64,000 nucleotides of DNA, from contig NZ_CP109162.1 of the NCBI RefSeq assembly GCF_035920445.1, positions 7,378,001-7,442,000 of the forward strand, given 5' to 3'. The position numbers were made by a program, and so were the translations under genes. This document shows, one piece after another, positions 27,867 to 44,032 of the stretch; the stretch's first letter is position 1, and the number at the start of each line of letters is the position of its first letter. The notes under the pieces are model-generated. The model worked only from the letters and a program-made list of their open reading frames with translations. It did not search any database and was not told where the DNA came from. This stretch comes from Nocardia sp. NBC_01730 (GTDB taxonomy: Bacteria > Actinomycetota > Actinomycetes > Mycobacteriales > Mycobacteriaceae).

Positions 27867-28715
27867 ATGTCCGATCGAACCGCGGGAATGACCGTACCCG
27901 CGGCCCGAACACGGGAGAGAACGCTGAGCGTCACCACTCTGGCGGCCGAGTTCCACGCGCCGTCGCTTACCGACTTCTTCCCTCCAGCTGTGCTGTTCGA
28001 GGGTACGCCGTTCGAACTCGATCGATTGATGCTGATCCGCATCCTGATGACGGCCGTCCTGGTCTTGGTCATGGCGCTGGCATTCCGCTCGCCCAGGATC
28101 GTTCCGCGTGGCCTGCAGAATGTCGCCGAAATCGGCCTGGTCTTCGTCAAGGAGCAGATCTGCGACGAGGTATTGGGCAAGGAATCGGGCCGCAAATTCT
28201 TCCCACTGATCGCGACGATCTTCTTCACGGTTCTCTTTCTGAACTTCTCCGGCGTCATTCCTGGGTTGAACATCTCGTCGAACGCCCGAATCGGCATGCC
28301 GCTGGTGCTGGCCGTTATCGCATACCTGACGTTCAACTACGTCGGCATCCGGAAGTACGGATTCCTCACCTACATGCGCAGCAGCATCGTGGTTCCGAAT
28401 GTTCCCCCCGCGTTGCACGTGTTGCTGATTCCGATCGAGTTCGTCTCGACTTTCATCCTGCGCCCGTTCACGCTGACTGTCCGACTCATGGCGAATATGC
28501 TGGCCGGCCACATCATGCTGGTGCTGTTCTTCAGCGCGACCTGGTTCTTCCTGTTCGACGCCGCGGCGTGGATGAAGGTGTTCTCGCCGTTCTCGCTGCT
28601 CGCCGGGCTCGGATTCACGCTGTTCGAGCTGTTGGTCATCTTCCTGCAGGCTTACGTGTTTGCGTTGCTGACCGCCGTCTACATCGGGCTCGCGCAGCAC
28701 GCCGACGATCACTGA
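27867..28715 (+). CDS. atpB: ATP synthase F0 subunit a
   Basis: This is the 282-residue stator subunit that forms the proton half-channels against the c-ring. The essential arginine sits in RPFTLTVRLMANMLAGH (about Arg206), and the C-terminal helix pair LLVIFLQAYVFALLTAVYIG is typical. About six hydrophobic segments are visible. The start is uncertain: ATG 27867 and ATG 27888 both add residues before TLAAEFHAPSLTDFFPP, where the conserved protein begins, and a CTG stands at that point. Upstream is 251 bp without genes. Confidence 0.95.
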   Translation: MSDRTAGMTVPAARTRERTLSVTTLAAEFHAPSLTDFFPPAVLFEGTPFELDRLMLIRILMTAVLVLVMALAFRSPRIVPRGLQNVAEIGLVFVKEQICDEVLGKESGRKFFPLIATIFFTVLFLNFSGVIPGLNISSNARIGMPLVLAVIAYLTFNYVGIRKYGFLTYMRSSIVVPNVPPALHVLLIPIEFVSTFILRPFTLTVRLMANMLAGHIMLVLFFSATWFFLFDAAAWMKVFSPFSLLAGLGFTLFELLVIFLQAYVFALLTAVYIGLAQHADDH

Positions 28716-29042
<327 letters not shown>

Positions 29043-29047
29043 TTCCG

Positions 29048-29608
29048 ATGTACGAGTCAGCTTTGCTCGCGGCGGCGGAGGGAGAGGAAGTGAATCCTCT
29101 CATCCCCGAAACGTATGACATCGTCTGGTCGATCGTCTGCGTCGTCATCATCGGGATCCTGTTCTACAAATACGTGATCCCGCGCCTGATGAAGACGCTC
29201 GATGAGCGCTCCGACAAGATCGAGGGCGGCATCGCTCGTGCCGAGGCCGCGCAGGAAGAAGCCCAGCTCACCCTGCAGCAGTACCAACAGCAGCTGGCCG
29301 AAGCCCGGCTCGAGGCCGCGCGGATCCGTGAGGACGCGCGCACCCAAGGCCAGCAGATCCTCGCGCAGATGCGCGCCGAGGCCCAGGCCGAAAGCGACCG
29401 CATCGTCGCGGCGGGCCACACCCAGCTGGAAGCCCAGCGCCAGCAGATCCTGACCGAGCTGCGCTCCGAGGTCGGCCGCACGGCCGTCGATCTGGCCGAA
29501 AAGATTATCGGGCAGTCGGTTTCGGACGAAGCCAAGCAGGCGGCATCGATCGAGCGGTTCCTCGACGAACTCGACGAGTCGGATGCGGGCATCGGGGTCG
29601 GAAGGTAA
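29048..29608 (+). CDS. atpF: ATP synthase F0 subunit b
   Basis: This 186-residue protein has an N-terminal membrane helix ([20 protein letters not shown], about 24-43) and a long charged helix (about 50-165, rich in Glu/Gln/Ala/Arg) that forms the peripheral stalk. It begins 5 bp after atpE. It is a conventional b subunit. In M. tuberculosis a second b-like helix is fused to delta; no such fusion exists here. Confidence 0.96.
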   Translation: MYESALLAAAEGEEVNPLIPETYDIVWSIVCVVIIGILFYKYVIPRLMKTLDERSDKIEGGIARAEAAQEEAQLTLQQYQQQLAEARLEAARIREDARTQGQQILAQMRAEAQAESDRIVAAGHTQLEAQRQQILTELRSEVGRTAVDLAEKIIGQSVSDEAKQAASIERFLDELDESDAGIGVGR

Positions 29609-29627
29609 CGACGCGAAAGTGAGAAGC

Positions 29628-30437
29628 ATGTACGCAGCGAGCCGCGAAGCCAGCTCCCGGTCCCGGGAGGCGCTTCGGGCCGCTCTGACCGGAAGTGACA
29701 GTGTTGCGGCCACGACGGGGTCCGAACTGTTCGCCGTTGTCGCCGTGCTGGACGACCAGCGTTCGCTGCGTGTGGCGCTCGCGGACGTGTCGGTGCCGGG
29801 GTCCGTGCGCGCGGATCTGTGCGAGCGGGTCTTCGGCGGCAAGGTCAGCGCTGCCACGCTGGCGGTACTGACCACAGCGGTGGCCCAGAACTGGTCGCGC
29901 ACCTCGGACCTGGTCGGCACCTTGGTGCTGCTCGGTCAGGAGGCGTTGCTGGCGTCGGCGGCCGACAGCGGCCGGCTCGACGCGGTCGAGGACGAGCTGT
30001 TCCGGCTCGGCCGGATCATCAGCGACAACCCGGAGTTGGAGCAGGCACTGTCGGATCGGGCGAAGTCGGCCTCGGCCAAGCGCGATCTGGTCGCCCGTCT
30101 GCTGACGGGCAAGACGGAGCCCATCACCCTGACCCTGGCGGAGCAGGTGGTGACCAGGCAGCGGTCGAGCATCGGCGCCGCCTTCGACGAGCTGTCCGAC
30201 CTGGCAGCGGGTCGTCGCGATCAGATCGTCGCGCATGTGCGCGCCGCGATCGCGCTCACCCAGCGGCAGCGCGAGCGGCTGGCCGCGTCGCTGCGGCGCA
30301 TCTACGGCAGGGCGATCACGGTGCATGTCCAGGTCGACCCGAGTTTGCTGAGCGGACTCGTCGTGCACATCGGTGACGATGTGATCGACGGCAGCGCCAT
30401 CGGCCGACTGGAAAAGCTGCGCCGGGCCCTGACCTAG
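29628..30437 (+). CDS. atpH: ATP synthase F1 subunit delta
   Basis: This 269-residue delta subunit links the peripheral stalk to the top of F1. It starts [16 protein letters not shown], has the helical N-terminal bundle and ends with the conserved [20 protein letters not shown] motif. ATG 29628 is preferred over an in-frame ATG at 29583, because it has GTGAGAAG upstream and avoids overlapping atpF. Delta is separate here, unlike the b-delta fusion of mycobacteria, so the peripheral stalk is presumably a b homodimer plus free delta. Confidence 0.95.
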   Translation: MYAASREASSRSREALRAALTGSDSVAATTGSELFAVVAVLDDQRSLRVALADVSVPGSVRADLCERVFGGKVSAATLAVLTTAVAQNWSRTSDLVGTLVLLGQEALLASAADSGRLDAVEDELFRLGRIISDNPELEQALSDRAKSASAKRDLVARLLTGKTEPITLTLAEQVVTRQRSSIGAAFDELSDLAAGRRDQIVAHVRAAIALTQRQRERLAASLRRIYGRAITVHVQVDPSLLSGLVVHIGDDVIDGSAIGRLEKLRRALT

Positions 30438-30489
30438 CGCGCTACCACCACCCGACATTCCAGACCCAGACAGCGAGAGCAGGAAGAAC

Positions 30490-32124
30490 ATGGCGGAGCT
30501 GACGATCTCCTCCGACGAGATCCGTAGCGCGATCGAGAGCTACACCCAGAGCTACACCCCCGAGACCTCCATCGAAGAAGTCGGTGTGGTCACCGATACC
30601 AGCGACGGCATCGCGCATGTCAGCGGCCTGCCCTCGGCGATGGCCAACGAGCTGCTCGAGTTCCCTGGCGGCGTGCTCGGCGTCGCGCTGAACCTCGAGG
30701 ACCGTGCGATCGGTGCGGTCATCCTCGGCGAGTTCGCCGAGATCGAGGAGGGCCAGGAGGTTCGCCGGACCGGTGATGTGCTCTCGGTTCCAGTCGGCGA
30801 CAAGTTCCTCGGCCGCGTCGTGAACCCGCTCGGCCAGCCGATCGACGGTCTCGGCGAGATCGAGGCCGAAGAGCAGCGCGTGCTCGAGCTGCAGGCCGCG
30901 TCTGTGCTGGAGCGCCAGCCGGTCGAGGAGCCGATGGCCACCGGCATCACCGCTATCGACGCGCTGACCGCGATCGGCCGTGGCCAGCGTCAGCTCATCA
31001 TCGGCGACCGCAAGACCGGTAAGACCGCCGTCTGCATCGACGCGATCCTGGCGCAGAAGGCGAACTGGGAATCGGGTGACCCGACGAAGCAGATGCGCTG
31101 CATCTACGTCGCGATCGGCCAGAAGGGCTCTACCATCGCGGGCGTCAAGACCGCGCTGGAGCAGCACGGCGCGATGGAGTACACCACCATCGTCGCGGCT
31201 CCCGCGTCGGACTCCGCCGGCTTCAAGTGGCTGGCTCCGTACACCGGTTCGGCCATCGGCCAGCACTGGATGTACCAGGGCAAGCACGTCCTGATCGTGT
31301 TCGACGACCTGACCAAGCAGGCCGAGGCGTACCGCGCCATCTCGCTGCTGCTGCGTCGCCCGCCGGGCCGCGAGGCGTACCCGGGTGACGTCTTCTACCT
31401 CCACTCCCGTCTTCTGGAGCGTTGCGCGAAGCTGTCCGACGAGATGGGCGCGGGCTCGATGACCGGTCTGCCGATCATCGAGACCAAGGCCAACGACATC
31501 TCGGCGTTCATTCCGACCAACGTCATCTCCATCACCGACGGCCAGGTCTTCCTCGAGTCCGACCTGTTCAACAAGGGCGTCCGCCCGGCGATCAACGTCG
31601 GTACCTCGGTCTCCCGCGTCGGTGGCGCCGCTCAGACCAAGGGCATGAAGAAGGTCGCCGGTTCGCTGCGTCTGGAAATGGCCCAGTACCGCGAGCTGGA
31701 GGCGTTCTCCGCCTTCGCCTCCGACCTCGACGCCGCGTCGCTGGCGCAGCTCGAGCGCGGCGCCCGCTGGGTGGAGCTGCTCAAGCAGGACCAGTACTCG
31801 CCGGTCGCGGTCGAGGACCAGATCGTCTCGATCTATTTGGTTGATGGCGGCTACTACGACTCGGTTCCGGTCGCCGACATCCGCCGATTCAGCACCGAGC
31901 TGCTGGAGGACCTGCACCGCACCGCGGCCGACGCGTTCAAGTCCATCGCGGGCGGCAAGGTGCTCGACGGTGACGCGGCCGACGCGATCAAGGCGGCGAC
32001 CGACAAGTTCAAGCAGGGCTTCCTCGCCGCCGACGGTAGTCGCGTGGTTGAGGAGGACGCCGGCGAGCTCGACCACGAAGAGGTCGAGTCGCTGTCGGTG
32101 ACCCGCAAGCATGTCGAGAAGTAA
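30490..32124 (+). CDS. atpA: ATP synthase F1 subunit alpha
   Basis: This 544-residue non-catalytic nucleotide-binding subunit has the P-loop GDRKTGKTA (about 172-180), the alpha signature region [23 protein letters not shown] split around residue 380, and the arginine finger within that segment. The C-terminal extension ends [20 protein letters not shown], an acidic/charged tail of about 30 residues. Mycolic-acid actinobacteria carry such alpha tails, which restrain ATP hydrolysis. It lies 52 bp after atpH. The gap to atpG (170 bp) holds a repeat. Confidence 0.97.
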   Translation: MAELTISSDEIRSAIESYTQSYTPETSIEEVGVVTDTSDGIAHVSGLPSAMANELLEFPGGVLGVALNLEDRAIGAVILGEFAEIEEGQEVRRTGDVLSVPVGDKFLGRVVNPLGQPIDGLGEIEAEEQRVLELQAASVLERQPVEEPMATGITAIDALTAIGRGQRQLIIGDRKTGKTAVCIDAILAQKANWESGDPTKQMRCIYVAIGQKGSTIAGVKTALEQHGAMEYTTIVAAPASDSAGFKWLAPYTGSAIGQHWMYQGKHVLIVFDDLTKQAEAYRAISLLLRRPPGREAYPGDVFYLHSRLLERCAKLSDEMGAGSMTGLPIIETKANDISAFIPTNVISITDGQVFLESDLFNKGVRPAINVGTSVSRVGGAAQTKGMKKVAGSLRLEMAQYRELEAFSAFASDLDAASLAQLERGARWVELLKQDQYSPVAVEDQIVSIYLVDGGYYDSVPVADIRRFSTELLEDLHRTAADAFKSIAGGKVLDGDAADAIKAATDKFKQGFLAADGSRVVEEDAGELDHEEVESLSVTRKHVEK

Positions 32125-32153
32125 CGCGGGCCTGCAATGCGCTATTCGATCCG

Positions 32154-32264
32154 CGGCATGAGCGACGGGCACAAAGGAGCAAGGTATACCGTGTGGGGCC
32201 GTCGACGCCGCGCTACGCAAGGTATACGCGCACACGAAGTGCCCCGCGAGTGCTGCCAATCTAC
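32154..32264 (+). repeat. Repeat copy in the atpA-atpG gap, with internal insertion
   Basis: It begins CGGCATGAGCGACGGGCAC and ends CCCCGCGAGTGCTGCCAATC, matching the two tandem units at 33273-33416. The middle is interrupted by about 40 bp flanked by AAGGTATACC and AAGGTATACG, a direct-repeat footprint. Confidence 0.7.
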
Positions 32265-32294
32265 TGCCGCGAAGGAAGGGAGTGTGAACCGCTG

Positions 32295-33266
32295 ATGGCA
32301 AGCTTGCGTGAATTGCGCTCCCGCATTCGTGGTGTGAATTCGATCAAGAAGATCACCAAGGCCCAAGAGCTGATCGCGACCTCGCGAATCTCCAAGGCCC
32401 AGGCGAGGGTTGCGGCTGCGAAGCCGTACGCGGAGGAGATCACCAAGGTTCTCAGCGAGCTGGCGAGTGCGTCGAAGAACCTCGCGCACCCGCTGCTGAC
32501 CGAGCGCCCCAACGCCCGTCGTGCCGCGGTGCTGGTGATCACCAGCGACAGCGGCATGTGCGGTGGCTACAACTCGAACGTGCTCAAACGCGCCGAAGAG
32601 CTGATGACCACCTTGCGGGATGAGGGCAAGGAGCCGGTGCTCTACGTCATGGGCAACAAAGGCCTGACGTACTACACCTTCCGCAATCGCCCGTTCGTGT
32701 CGGCCTGGACCGGGTTCTCGCAGCAGCCGAAGTACACCGATGCTTCGGCCGCCTGCCACCACCTGGTGGAAGCCTTCATGGCCGGTGCGGACGGCGAGGT
32801 CCCCGCACCGGACGGGACGGGCACCATCGCAGGTGTCGACGAACTGCACATCGTGTACACCCGCTTCGTGTCGATGCTGACCCAGAACCCGGAGGTGCGC
32901 CGTCTTGCGCCGATCCAGGTGAGCTTCGTCGACGAGAACTTCGACCTGGGCGAGGACAGCCTCTCGGATTCCGCGACCGCGGACGTCCACGCGCAGTACG
33001 AATTCGAGCCCGACGCCGATGTACTGCTGGCGGCGCTGCTGCCGAAGTACGTCAATACGCGTATCTACGCGTCGTTGCTCGAGGCAGCGGCATCCGAGTC
33101 TGCGGCTCGGCGCACCGCAATGAAGGCCGCCACCGACAACGCCAACGAACTGGCCAGTGTGCTCACCCGCCAGGCCAACTCGGTGCGTCAGGCCCAGATC
33201 ACGCAGGAAATCAGCGAAATCGTCGGCGGCGTGAACGCGCTGGCGTCGAACTCGGACCGCGGCTAA
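32295..33266 (+). CDS. atpG: ATP synthase F1 subunit gamma
   Basis: This is the 323-residue central rotor shaft. The N-terminal helix ([20 protein letters not shown]) and C-terminal helix ([20 protein letters not shown]) form the coiled coil inside alpha3beta3. The middle domain contains [16 protein letters not shown] loop of about 15 residues, [15 protein letters not shown] (about residues 170-184), lies in the region where mycobacterial gamma has its regulatory loop. ATG 32295 gives the conserved MASLRELR start; upstream in-frame codons are repeat-derived. Confidence 0.96.
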   Translation: MASLRELRSRIRGVNSIKKITKAQELIATSRISKAQARVAAAKPYAEEITKVLSELASASKNLAHPLLTERPNARRAAVLVITSDSGMCGGYNSNVLKRAEELMTTLRDEGKEPVLYVMGNKGLTYYTFRNRPFVSAWTGFSQQPKYTDASAACHHLVEAFMAGADGEVPAPDGTGTIAGVDELHIVYTRFVSMLTQNPEVRRLAPIQVSFVDENFDLGEDSLSDSATADVHAQYEFEPDADVLLAALLPKYVNTRIYASLLEAAASESAARRTAMKAATDNANELASVLTRQANSVRQAQITQEISEIVGGVNALASNSDRG

Positions 33267-33272
33267 GCGCCG

Positions 33273-34882
<1,610 letters not shown>

Positions 34883-34888
34883 TCACTG

Positions 34889-35266
34889 ATGGCGGAAATG
34901 TCAGTTGATCTCGTCGCCGTCGAGCGATTGCTCTGGTCCGGCCAGGCGTCGTTCGTCAGCGCACAGACCACCGAGGGCCAGATCGGCATCATGCCGGGGC
35001 ACGAGCCGCTGCTCGGCCAGCTGGTCGAGGGCGGCACCGTCGCCATCGTGGACACCGACGGTGAGCGGATCGTCGCCGCGGTGCACGGTGGCTTCTTCTC
35101 GGTGACCGCGAACTCGGTCCGGGTCCTGGCCGAGTCCGCGGAGTTCGCCGGCGAGGTGGATGTCGAGGCGGCGCGCCGGGTACTGGCCGACTCGGAGGCC
35201 AGCCAGAAGCAGCAGAAGGCTGCTCAGGCTCGGGTGCGCGCGGTCGAGCAGAACTCGAACGTGTAA
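34889..35266 (+). CDS. atpC: ATP synthase F1 subunit epsilon
   Basis: This 125-residue subunit has the N-terminal beta sandwich ([40 protein letters not shown]). A single short helical hairpin follows ([20 protein letters not shown]). The C-terminal part is shorter than in E. coli, as in mycobacteria, where it acts with the alpha tail to suppress ATP hydrolysis. It is the last atp gene, followed at once by the operon terminator. Confidence 0.95.
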   Translation: MAEMSVDLVAVERLLWSGQASFVSAQTTEGQIGIMPGHEPLLGQLVEGGTVAIVDTDGERIVAAVHGGFFSVTANSVRVLAESAEFAGEVDVEAARRVLADSEASQKQQKAAQARVRAVEQNSNV

Positions 35267-35292
35267 GCAACAACCTGTCATTGAGCACGACG

Positions 35293-35328
35293 GCTGTCGG
35301 CGGTGAAGATTTCTTCACCGCCGACAGC
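35293..35328 (+). terminator. ATP synthase operon terminator
   Basis: A 17-bp perfect stem, GCTGTCGGCGGTGAAGA / TCTTCACCGCCGACAGC, with a TT loop lies 27 bp after the atpC stop. It is followed by GTATTTGT. It is very likely the end of the operon transcript. Confidence 0.9.
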
Positions 35329-35481
35329 GTATTTGTAGACGCACGGCGAGCGCGCTTGTCGAGGCACTGTCGGATCGCCCGCAACGGTCGGACACGGCCG
35401 GGCCATTTGTAAACTCAGGGCCGTGGTTGAATGACCGCGAGGTGTCGACGACACAGCGGCGGAGCGAAGGGACGAACTGCA

Positions 35482-35916
35482 TTGCAGACCGGGATGGTTC
35501 TCCTGATCATTCTGGTGCTGACGCTCGTTTTTCTCGCGCTTGCCTCGACCTATCGCCTGATCATGTTGCGCCGCGGCGGAACTGCCGCGATTCTGCGGGT
35601 GCTGCCCGCTCGCGGTGGTCAGGGTTGGCGGCACGGGTTGATCCGTTACGACGAGGATCGGCTCGTCTTCTTCAAGCTCACCAGCCTCAAACTGGGCCCC
35701 GATTCCACGATTCGGCGCCAAGGCATCGAAATCGGTGACCGCCGCGGTCCGCGCGGCGACGAATACGACATCATGACCGATGGGATCGCGGTGATCGCGG
35801 TGTCGGAGCGGACCGGCGGCTTCGAGTTGGCCCTCGACCGCGACTCCTTGACCGCTTTTCTTTCCTGGGTGGAATCCCGCCCCTCCGACCGCACCCGCCG
35901 GATGCCTGGTCTCTGA
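35482..35916 (+). CDS. DUF2550 single-pass membrane protein
   Basis: This protein of about 144 residues has an N-terminal membrane helix (MVLLIILVLTLVFLALASTY) and a basic cytoplasmic domain of the DUF2550 family (WRHGLIRYDEDRLVFFKLTS, RRQGIEIGDRRGPRGDE, VAVSER-like IAVSERTGGFELALDRD). It matches M. tuberculosis Rv1312 in position, directly after the ATP synthase operon. I favour TTG 35482 (GAAGGGA upstream); ATG 35494 and an upstream ATG at 35431 are alternatives. The function is unknown. The association with the atp operon is ancient but physically separate because of the terminator. Confidence 0.85.
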   Translation: MQTGMVLLIILVLTLVFLALASTYRLIMLRRGGTAAILRVLPARGGQGWRHGLIRYDEDRLVFFKLTSLKLGPDSTIRRQGIEIGDRRGPRGDEYDIMTDGIAVIAVSERTGGFELALDRDSLTAFLSWVESRPSDRTRRMPGL

Positions 35917-35934
35917 ACACATAAGGTTGTCTTG

Positions 35935-36097
35935 TGAGCGAGCGGAGCGAGCGAACAACAGACACAGCCGAGTATCGCTCGGTCATGACGGAGCCGAGCG
36001 CCGGCGAGGTGCAGTCGATGAGCGAGCGTCAGCGAGTGAACCGGAAACGCAGCGCGCATCCGCGCACGACGACGCCGAGCGTCAGTGAGGTGCAGCC
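35935..36097 (+). repeat. GAGCGAGCG-type intergenic repeat ending at the adenosyltransferase start
   Basis: GTGAGCGAGCGGAGCGAGCG-AACAACAGACACAG opens the block. Two copies of the closing module follow: GCCGAGCGCCGGCGAGGTGC near 35995, and GCCGAGCGTCAGTGAGGTGC at the end, just before GTG 36098. Both provide a GAGGTG ribosome-binding core. The unit is partly tandem. Confidence 0.8.
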
Positions 36098-36679
36098 GTG
36101 AGCGTGCATTTGACGCGGATCTATACGCGGACCGGCGATGACGGAACCACGGGGTTGAGTGACTTCTCCCGGGTCGCCAAGACCGACGCGCGCTTGGTCG
36201 CCTACGCGGACTGCGACGAGACGAACGCCGCCATCGGTGTGGCGATCGCACTCGGGCAGCCGGAGGAGGGGATGCTCACGGTGCTGCGGCAGATACAGAA
36301 CGATCTGTTCGATGCGGGCGCGGACCTCTCCACACCTGTGGTGGCAGAGCCGAAGTACCCGCCGCTGCGCGTCACCCAGCCGTACGTCGATCGTCTCGAA
36401 GCTTGGTGTGACGAGTTCAATGCCGGACTGCCCACGCTGAACTCGTTCATTCTGCCTGGCGGGACGCCGCTTGCGGCACTGCTGCACACGGCGCGCACCG
36501 TTGCCCGCCGCGCGGAACGTTCCGCATGGGCCGCGATCGAAGCGCACCAGGAGGACACCGGCGTTCTGCCCGCCAAGTACCTCAATCGTCTATCCGACCT
36601 GCTGTTCATCCTGAGCCGAGCGGCAAATCCCGGCGGCGATATCCTGTGGAAGCCTGGCGGGGACCGGAGGAGCACCTGA
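36098..36679 (+). CDS. PduO-type ATP:cob(I)alamin adenosyltransferase
   Basis: This 193-residue helical-bundle enzyme transfers adenosyl from ATP to cob(I)alamin. The N-terminal ATP loop RIYTRTGDDGTTGLSDFSRV (about residues 7-26), the dimer/trimer Asp motif AYADCDETNAAIG, and the C-terminal RTVARRAERSAW helix (about 128-139) are all present. Adenosylcobalamin supports methylmalonyl-CoA mutase, which fits the methylmalonyl-CoA epimerase gene at 47 kb. It uses a GTG start with a Shine-Dalgarno provided by the repeat upstream. By synteny it matches Rv1314c. Confidence 0.93.
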   Translation: MSVHLTRIYTRTGDDGTTGLSDFSRVAKTDARLVAYADCDETNAAIGVAIALGQPEEGMLTVLRQIQNDLFDAGADLSTPVVAEPKYPPLRVTQPYVDRLEAWCDEFNAGLPTLNSFILPGGTPLAALLHTARTVARRAERSAWAAIEAHQEDTGVLPAKYLNRLSDLLFILSRAANPGGDILWKPGGDRRST

Positions 36680-36897
36680 TCGTGTAGTGAGGACACGCGA
36701 GTACACGAAACAACCCACCGGGTATGCCGGAAATGTGACGGGATCCGAACCGTCGCCCGCAAAAATGTCCACCTCGCGGCACCTGCCGCTCGGCAAATAA
36801 TGCGGTGAGGCGAGTGGTGTGGCGAAGAGGCGGCACCATAGCGGGCCGCCGCAACTATCCTTGCACCAACAGTGCGCCGAATACGCGGAGAGGCGGC

Positions 36898-38157
36898 ATG
36901 GAACGGTTTTTGGTTACTGGCGGGAATCGACTCGTCGGTGAGGTCACGGTGGGGGGCGCCAAGAACAGCGTCCTCAAGCTGATGGCGGCTGCGTTGCTGG
37001 CCGAGGGCACCACCACGATCACGAACTGTCCGGACATCCTCGATGTGCCGCTGATGGGCGACGTGTTGCGCGGTCTCGGCTGTGACGTCGGGATCGACGG
37101 CGGGGTGGTCACCATCACCACTCCCGCCGAGCCGAAGTACCACGCGGATTTCCCCGCGGTGACCCAGTTCCGCGCGTCGGTGTGTGTGCTCGGTCCGCTG
37201 ATGGCGCGGTGCAAGCGCGCCGTCGTCGCGCTCCCCGGCGGGGACGCGATCGGTTCGCGCCCGCTGGACATGCATCAGGCGGGCCTGCGGTTGCTCGGCG
37301 CGACCAGCGAGATCGAGCACGGCTGTGTGGTCGCGCGGGCCGACGAACTGCAGGGTGCCAAAATCCGGCTGGACTTCCCCTCCGTCGGCGCGACCGAGAA
37401 CATCCTCATGGCGGCGGTGCTCGCCGAGGGGGAGACGGTGATCGACAACGCCGCGCGCGAACCCGACATCGTCGATCTGTGCCACATGCTTGTCCAGATG
37501 GGCGCGCGGATCAGCGGCGCGGGTACCTCGGTGCTCACCATCCAGGGCGTCGAGCGGCTGTCGCCGACGACCCACCGTGTGATCGGCGACCGCATCGTGG
37601 CCGCGACCTGGGGGATCGCCGCGGCGATGACGATAGGTGACGTACGGGTGACCGGAGTCAACCCCAAGCATCTTTCGCTGGTGCTGGACAAGTTGCGTTC
37701 CGCGGGTGCGCGGATCTCATTCGAGCAGGACGGCTTCCGTGTGATCCAGGCTGAGCGCCCGCGTGCGGTGAACTTCTCGACGCTGCCGTTTCCCGGTTTC
37801 CCGACCGACCTCCAGCCGATGGCGATCGGTTTGGCGGCCATTGCCGACGGCACCTCGATGATCACCGAGAACATCTTCGAGGCGCGTTTCCGGTTCGTGG
37901 AGGAGATGATCCGGCTCGGCGCCGACGCGCGGACCGATGGGCACCACGCGGTGGTGCGCGGTATTCCTCGGTTGTCGAGTGCGCCGGTGTGGTCTTCCGA
38001 TATCCGGGCCGGTGCCGGTCTGGTCCTCGCCGGTCTGGTCGCCGACGGAACCACGGAAGTGCACGACGTTTTCCATATCGACCGCGGCTACCCGAATTTC
38101 GTCGAGCAGCTGCAGTCATTGGGCGGTCAGGTGGAGCGTGTCGGCGCAGCGGATTGA
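36898..38157 (+). CDS. murA: UDP-N-acetylglucosamine 1-carboxyvinyltransferase with Asp active site
   Basis: This 419-residue EPSP-synthase-fold enzyme transfers enolpyruvate from PEP to UDP-GlcNAc, the first committed step of peptidoglycan synthesis. The active-site loop reads [15 protein letters not shown], so Asp116 replaces the catalytic cysteine of E. coli MurA. That change is known from mycobacteria and makes the enzyme insensitive to fosfomycin. Other motifs are [15 protein letters not shown] and [15 protein letters not shown] 36898 follows GGAGAGGCGGC. It is the last protein gene before the rRNA operon. Confidence 0.97.
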   Translation: MERFLVTGGNRLVGEVTVGGAKNSVLKLMAAALLAEGTTTITNCPDILDVPLMGDVLRGLGCDVGIDGGVVTITTPAEPKYHADFPAVTQFRASVCVLGPLMARCKRAVVALPGGDAIGSRPLDMHQAGLRLLGATSEIEHGCVVARADELQGAKIRLDFPSVGATENILMAAVLAEGETVIDNAAREPDIVDLCHMLVQMGARISGAGTSVLTIQGVERLSPTTHRVIGDRIVAATWGIAAAMTIGDVRVTGVNPKHLSLVLDKLRSAGARISFEQDGFRVIQAERPRAVNFSTLPFPGFPTDLQPMAIGLAAIADGTSMITENIFEARFRFVEEMIRLGADARTDGHHAVVRGIPRLSSAPVWSSDIRAGAGLVLAGLVADGTTEVHDVFHIDRGYPNFVEQLQSLGGQVERVGAAD

Positions 38158-38214
38158 TCTCGAGTGCGCGGCGCTTTCCGGCGCGTTACCGAAAATGCTT
38201 CCTGACCAGGCGAT

Positions 38215-38243
38215 TTGACATCGTTCACGCAGACACGTAACTT
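38215..38243 (+). promoter_or_regulatory. rRNA operon promoter
   Basis: TTGACA (38215-38220) and TAACTT (38238-38243) are separated by exactly 17 bp. The perfect -35 hexamer is rare in this GC-rich genome and matches the strong sigma-A rrn promoters of mycolic-acid actinobacteria. A leader of about 400 nt follows before 16S. The remainder of the 494-bp gap 38158-38651 holds the leader, boxA and processing stem. Confidence 0.8.
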
Positions 38244-38460
38244 TATCCAAGTCAGAGCGACACGGACACCGACCCGGGGCCGAGAAGCTGAGCGGAAACG
38301 CTGAGCGAGAGGCTAGGGAAACGAGGTAGGACGAGGAGCGCCTGACGCTCACACTAGTTCGATCGGGACCCCGATTTTGTTCGGGTGAACGGCTTGAGCT
38401 AAGCTTGATAAGTTGCCTCACTGATCAATCGGTTTGAACGCCGGGCGATGGTGTGTGCGT

Positions 38461-38492
38461 GTGTTCTTTGAGAACTCAATAGTGTGTCGATG
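38461..38492 (+). promoter_or_regulatory. rrn leader boxA and left half of the 16S processing stem
   Basis: TGTTCTTTGAGAACTC (38462-38477) is the actinobacterial boxA-type antitermination element. The stretch GTGTTCTTTGAGAACTC-AATAGTGTGTCGAT is also complementary to 40333-40364 in the spacer (TATCGACACACTGTTGGG...GAGAACAC), so it forms the stem cut by RNase III to release pre-16S rRNA. Confidence 0.75.
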
Positions 38493-38651
38493 AATGTCAG
38501 TGCCAATATTTTATTGGTTCCGGCCTTTCATACCCCCCGGTTGGAAGGTTGGACATTTTAGTCAACATTTTGTTGGCGTTTTGTTTTGCTGGGTTTTCGG
38601 ACTCTGGTTTAAATACTTTTGATTGCACCCTTTCGGGTGTGGTTGGAGTCT

Positions 38652-43637
<4,986 letters not shown>

Positions 43638-43650
43638 AACAAAGAAGCTA

Positions 43651-43684
43651 CGCGTCCACTGTGCAGTATCTGAAACAACACACG
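43651..43684 (+). other. Right half of the 23S processing stem
   Basis: CGCGTCCACTGTGCAG and AACAACACACG here are complementary to CTGCACAGTGGACGCG and TGTGTGTTGTT at 40465-40497. Together they form the long stem that flanks pre-23S rRNA for RNase III cleavage. Confidence 0.8.
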
Positions 43685-43745
43685 CCCGCACCGCAACCCC
43701 CCAACAACACCCCGGGAGTTGCGCCGCGTGAACAGTTTCACAGAG

Positions 43746-43862
43746 TTACGGCGGCCATAGCGGCAGGGAAACGCCCGGTCCCATTCCGAACCCGGAAGCT
43801 AAGCCTGCCAGCGCCGATGGTACTGCACCCGACAGGGTGTGGGAGAGTAGGACACCGCCGGA
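43746..43862 (+). rRNA. rrf: 5S ribosomal RNA
   Basis: About 117 nt from TTACGGCGGCCATAGCGG to GGACACCGCCGG, with paired termini and the typical internal CCCATTCCGAACCCGGAAGC loop. It closes the single rrn operon seen in the window. Confidence 0.96.
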
Positions 43863-43873
43863 ACATCCTTTCA

Positions 43874-43904
43874 CGAAAGCCCTCGACATCGTCGGGGGCT
43901 TTCG
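43874..43904 (+). terminator. rRNA operon terminator
   Basis: CGAAAGCCC and GGGGCTTTCG form a stem 12 bp after 5S rRNA, with a loop of about ten bases. The position is ideal for the end of the rrn transcript. Confidence 0.8.
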
Positions 43905-44032
43905 GCATTTCCAGGCGAGAACTGTGTTTCGCAGTGACCTCGCAGGGAAAAGTAAGATTGCGTAGAGTGCGGACACTGATCATGGATGACGGCAGGCAGA
44001 TTGCCGTCGCCGCGCGGACAACGGAGGTGTGC

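Noticed and set aside
30442..32301. A 619-codon minus-strand frame opposite atpA
   Set aside because: It is the antisense shadow of the highly conserved atpA gene, rich in Arg/His/Asp/Gly with no domain.
36680..36897. A longer MurA starting at 36805
   Set aside because: The extra residues are Arg/Gly-rich and not family-like. ATG 36898 has a good RBS and gives the conserved MurA N-terminus.
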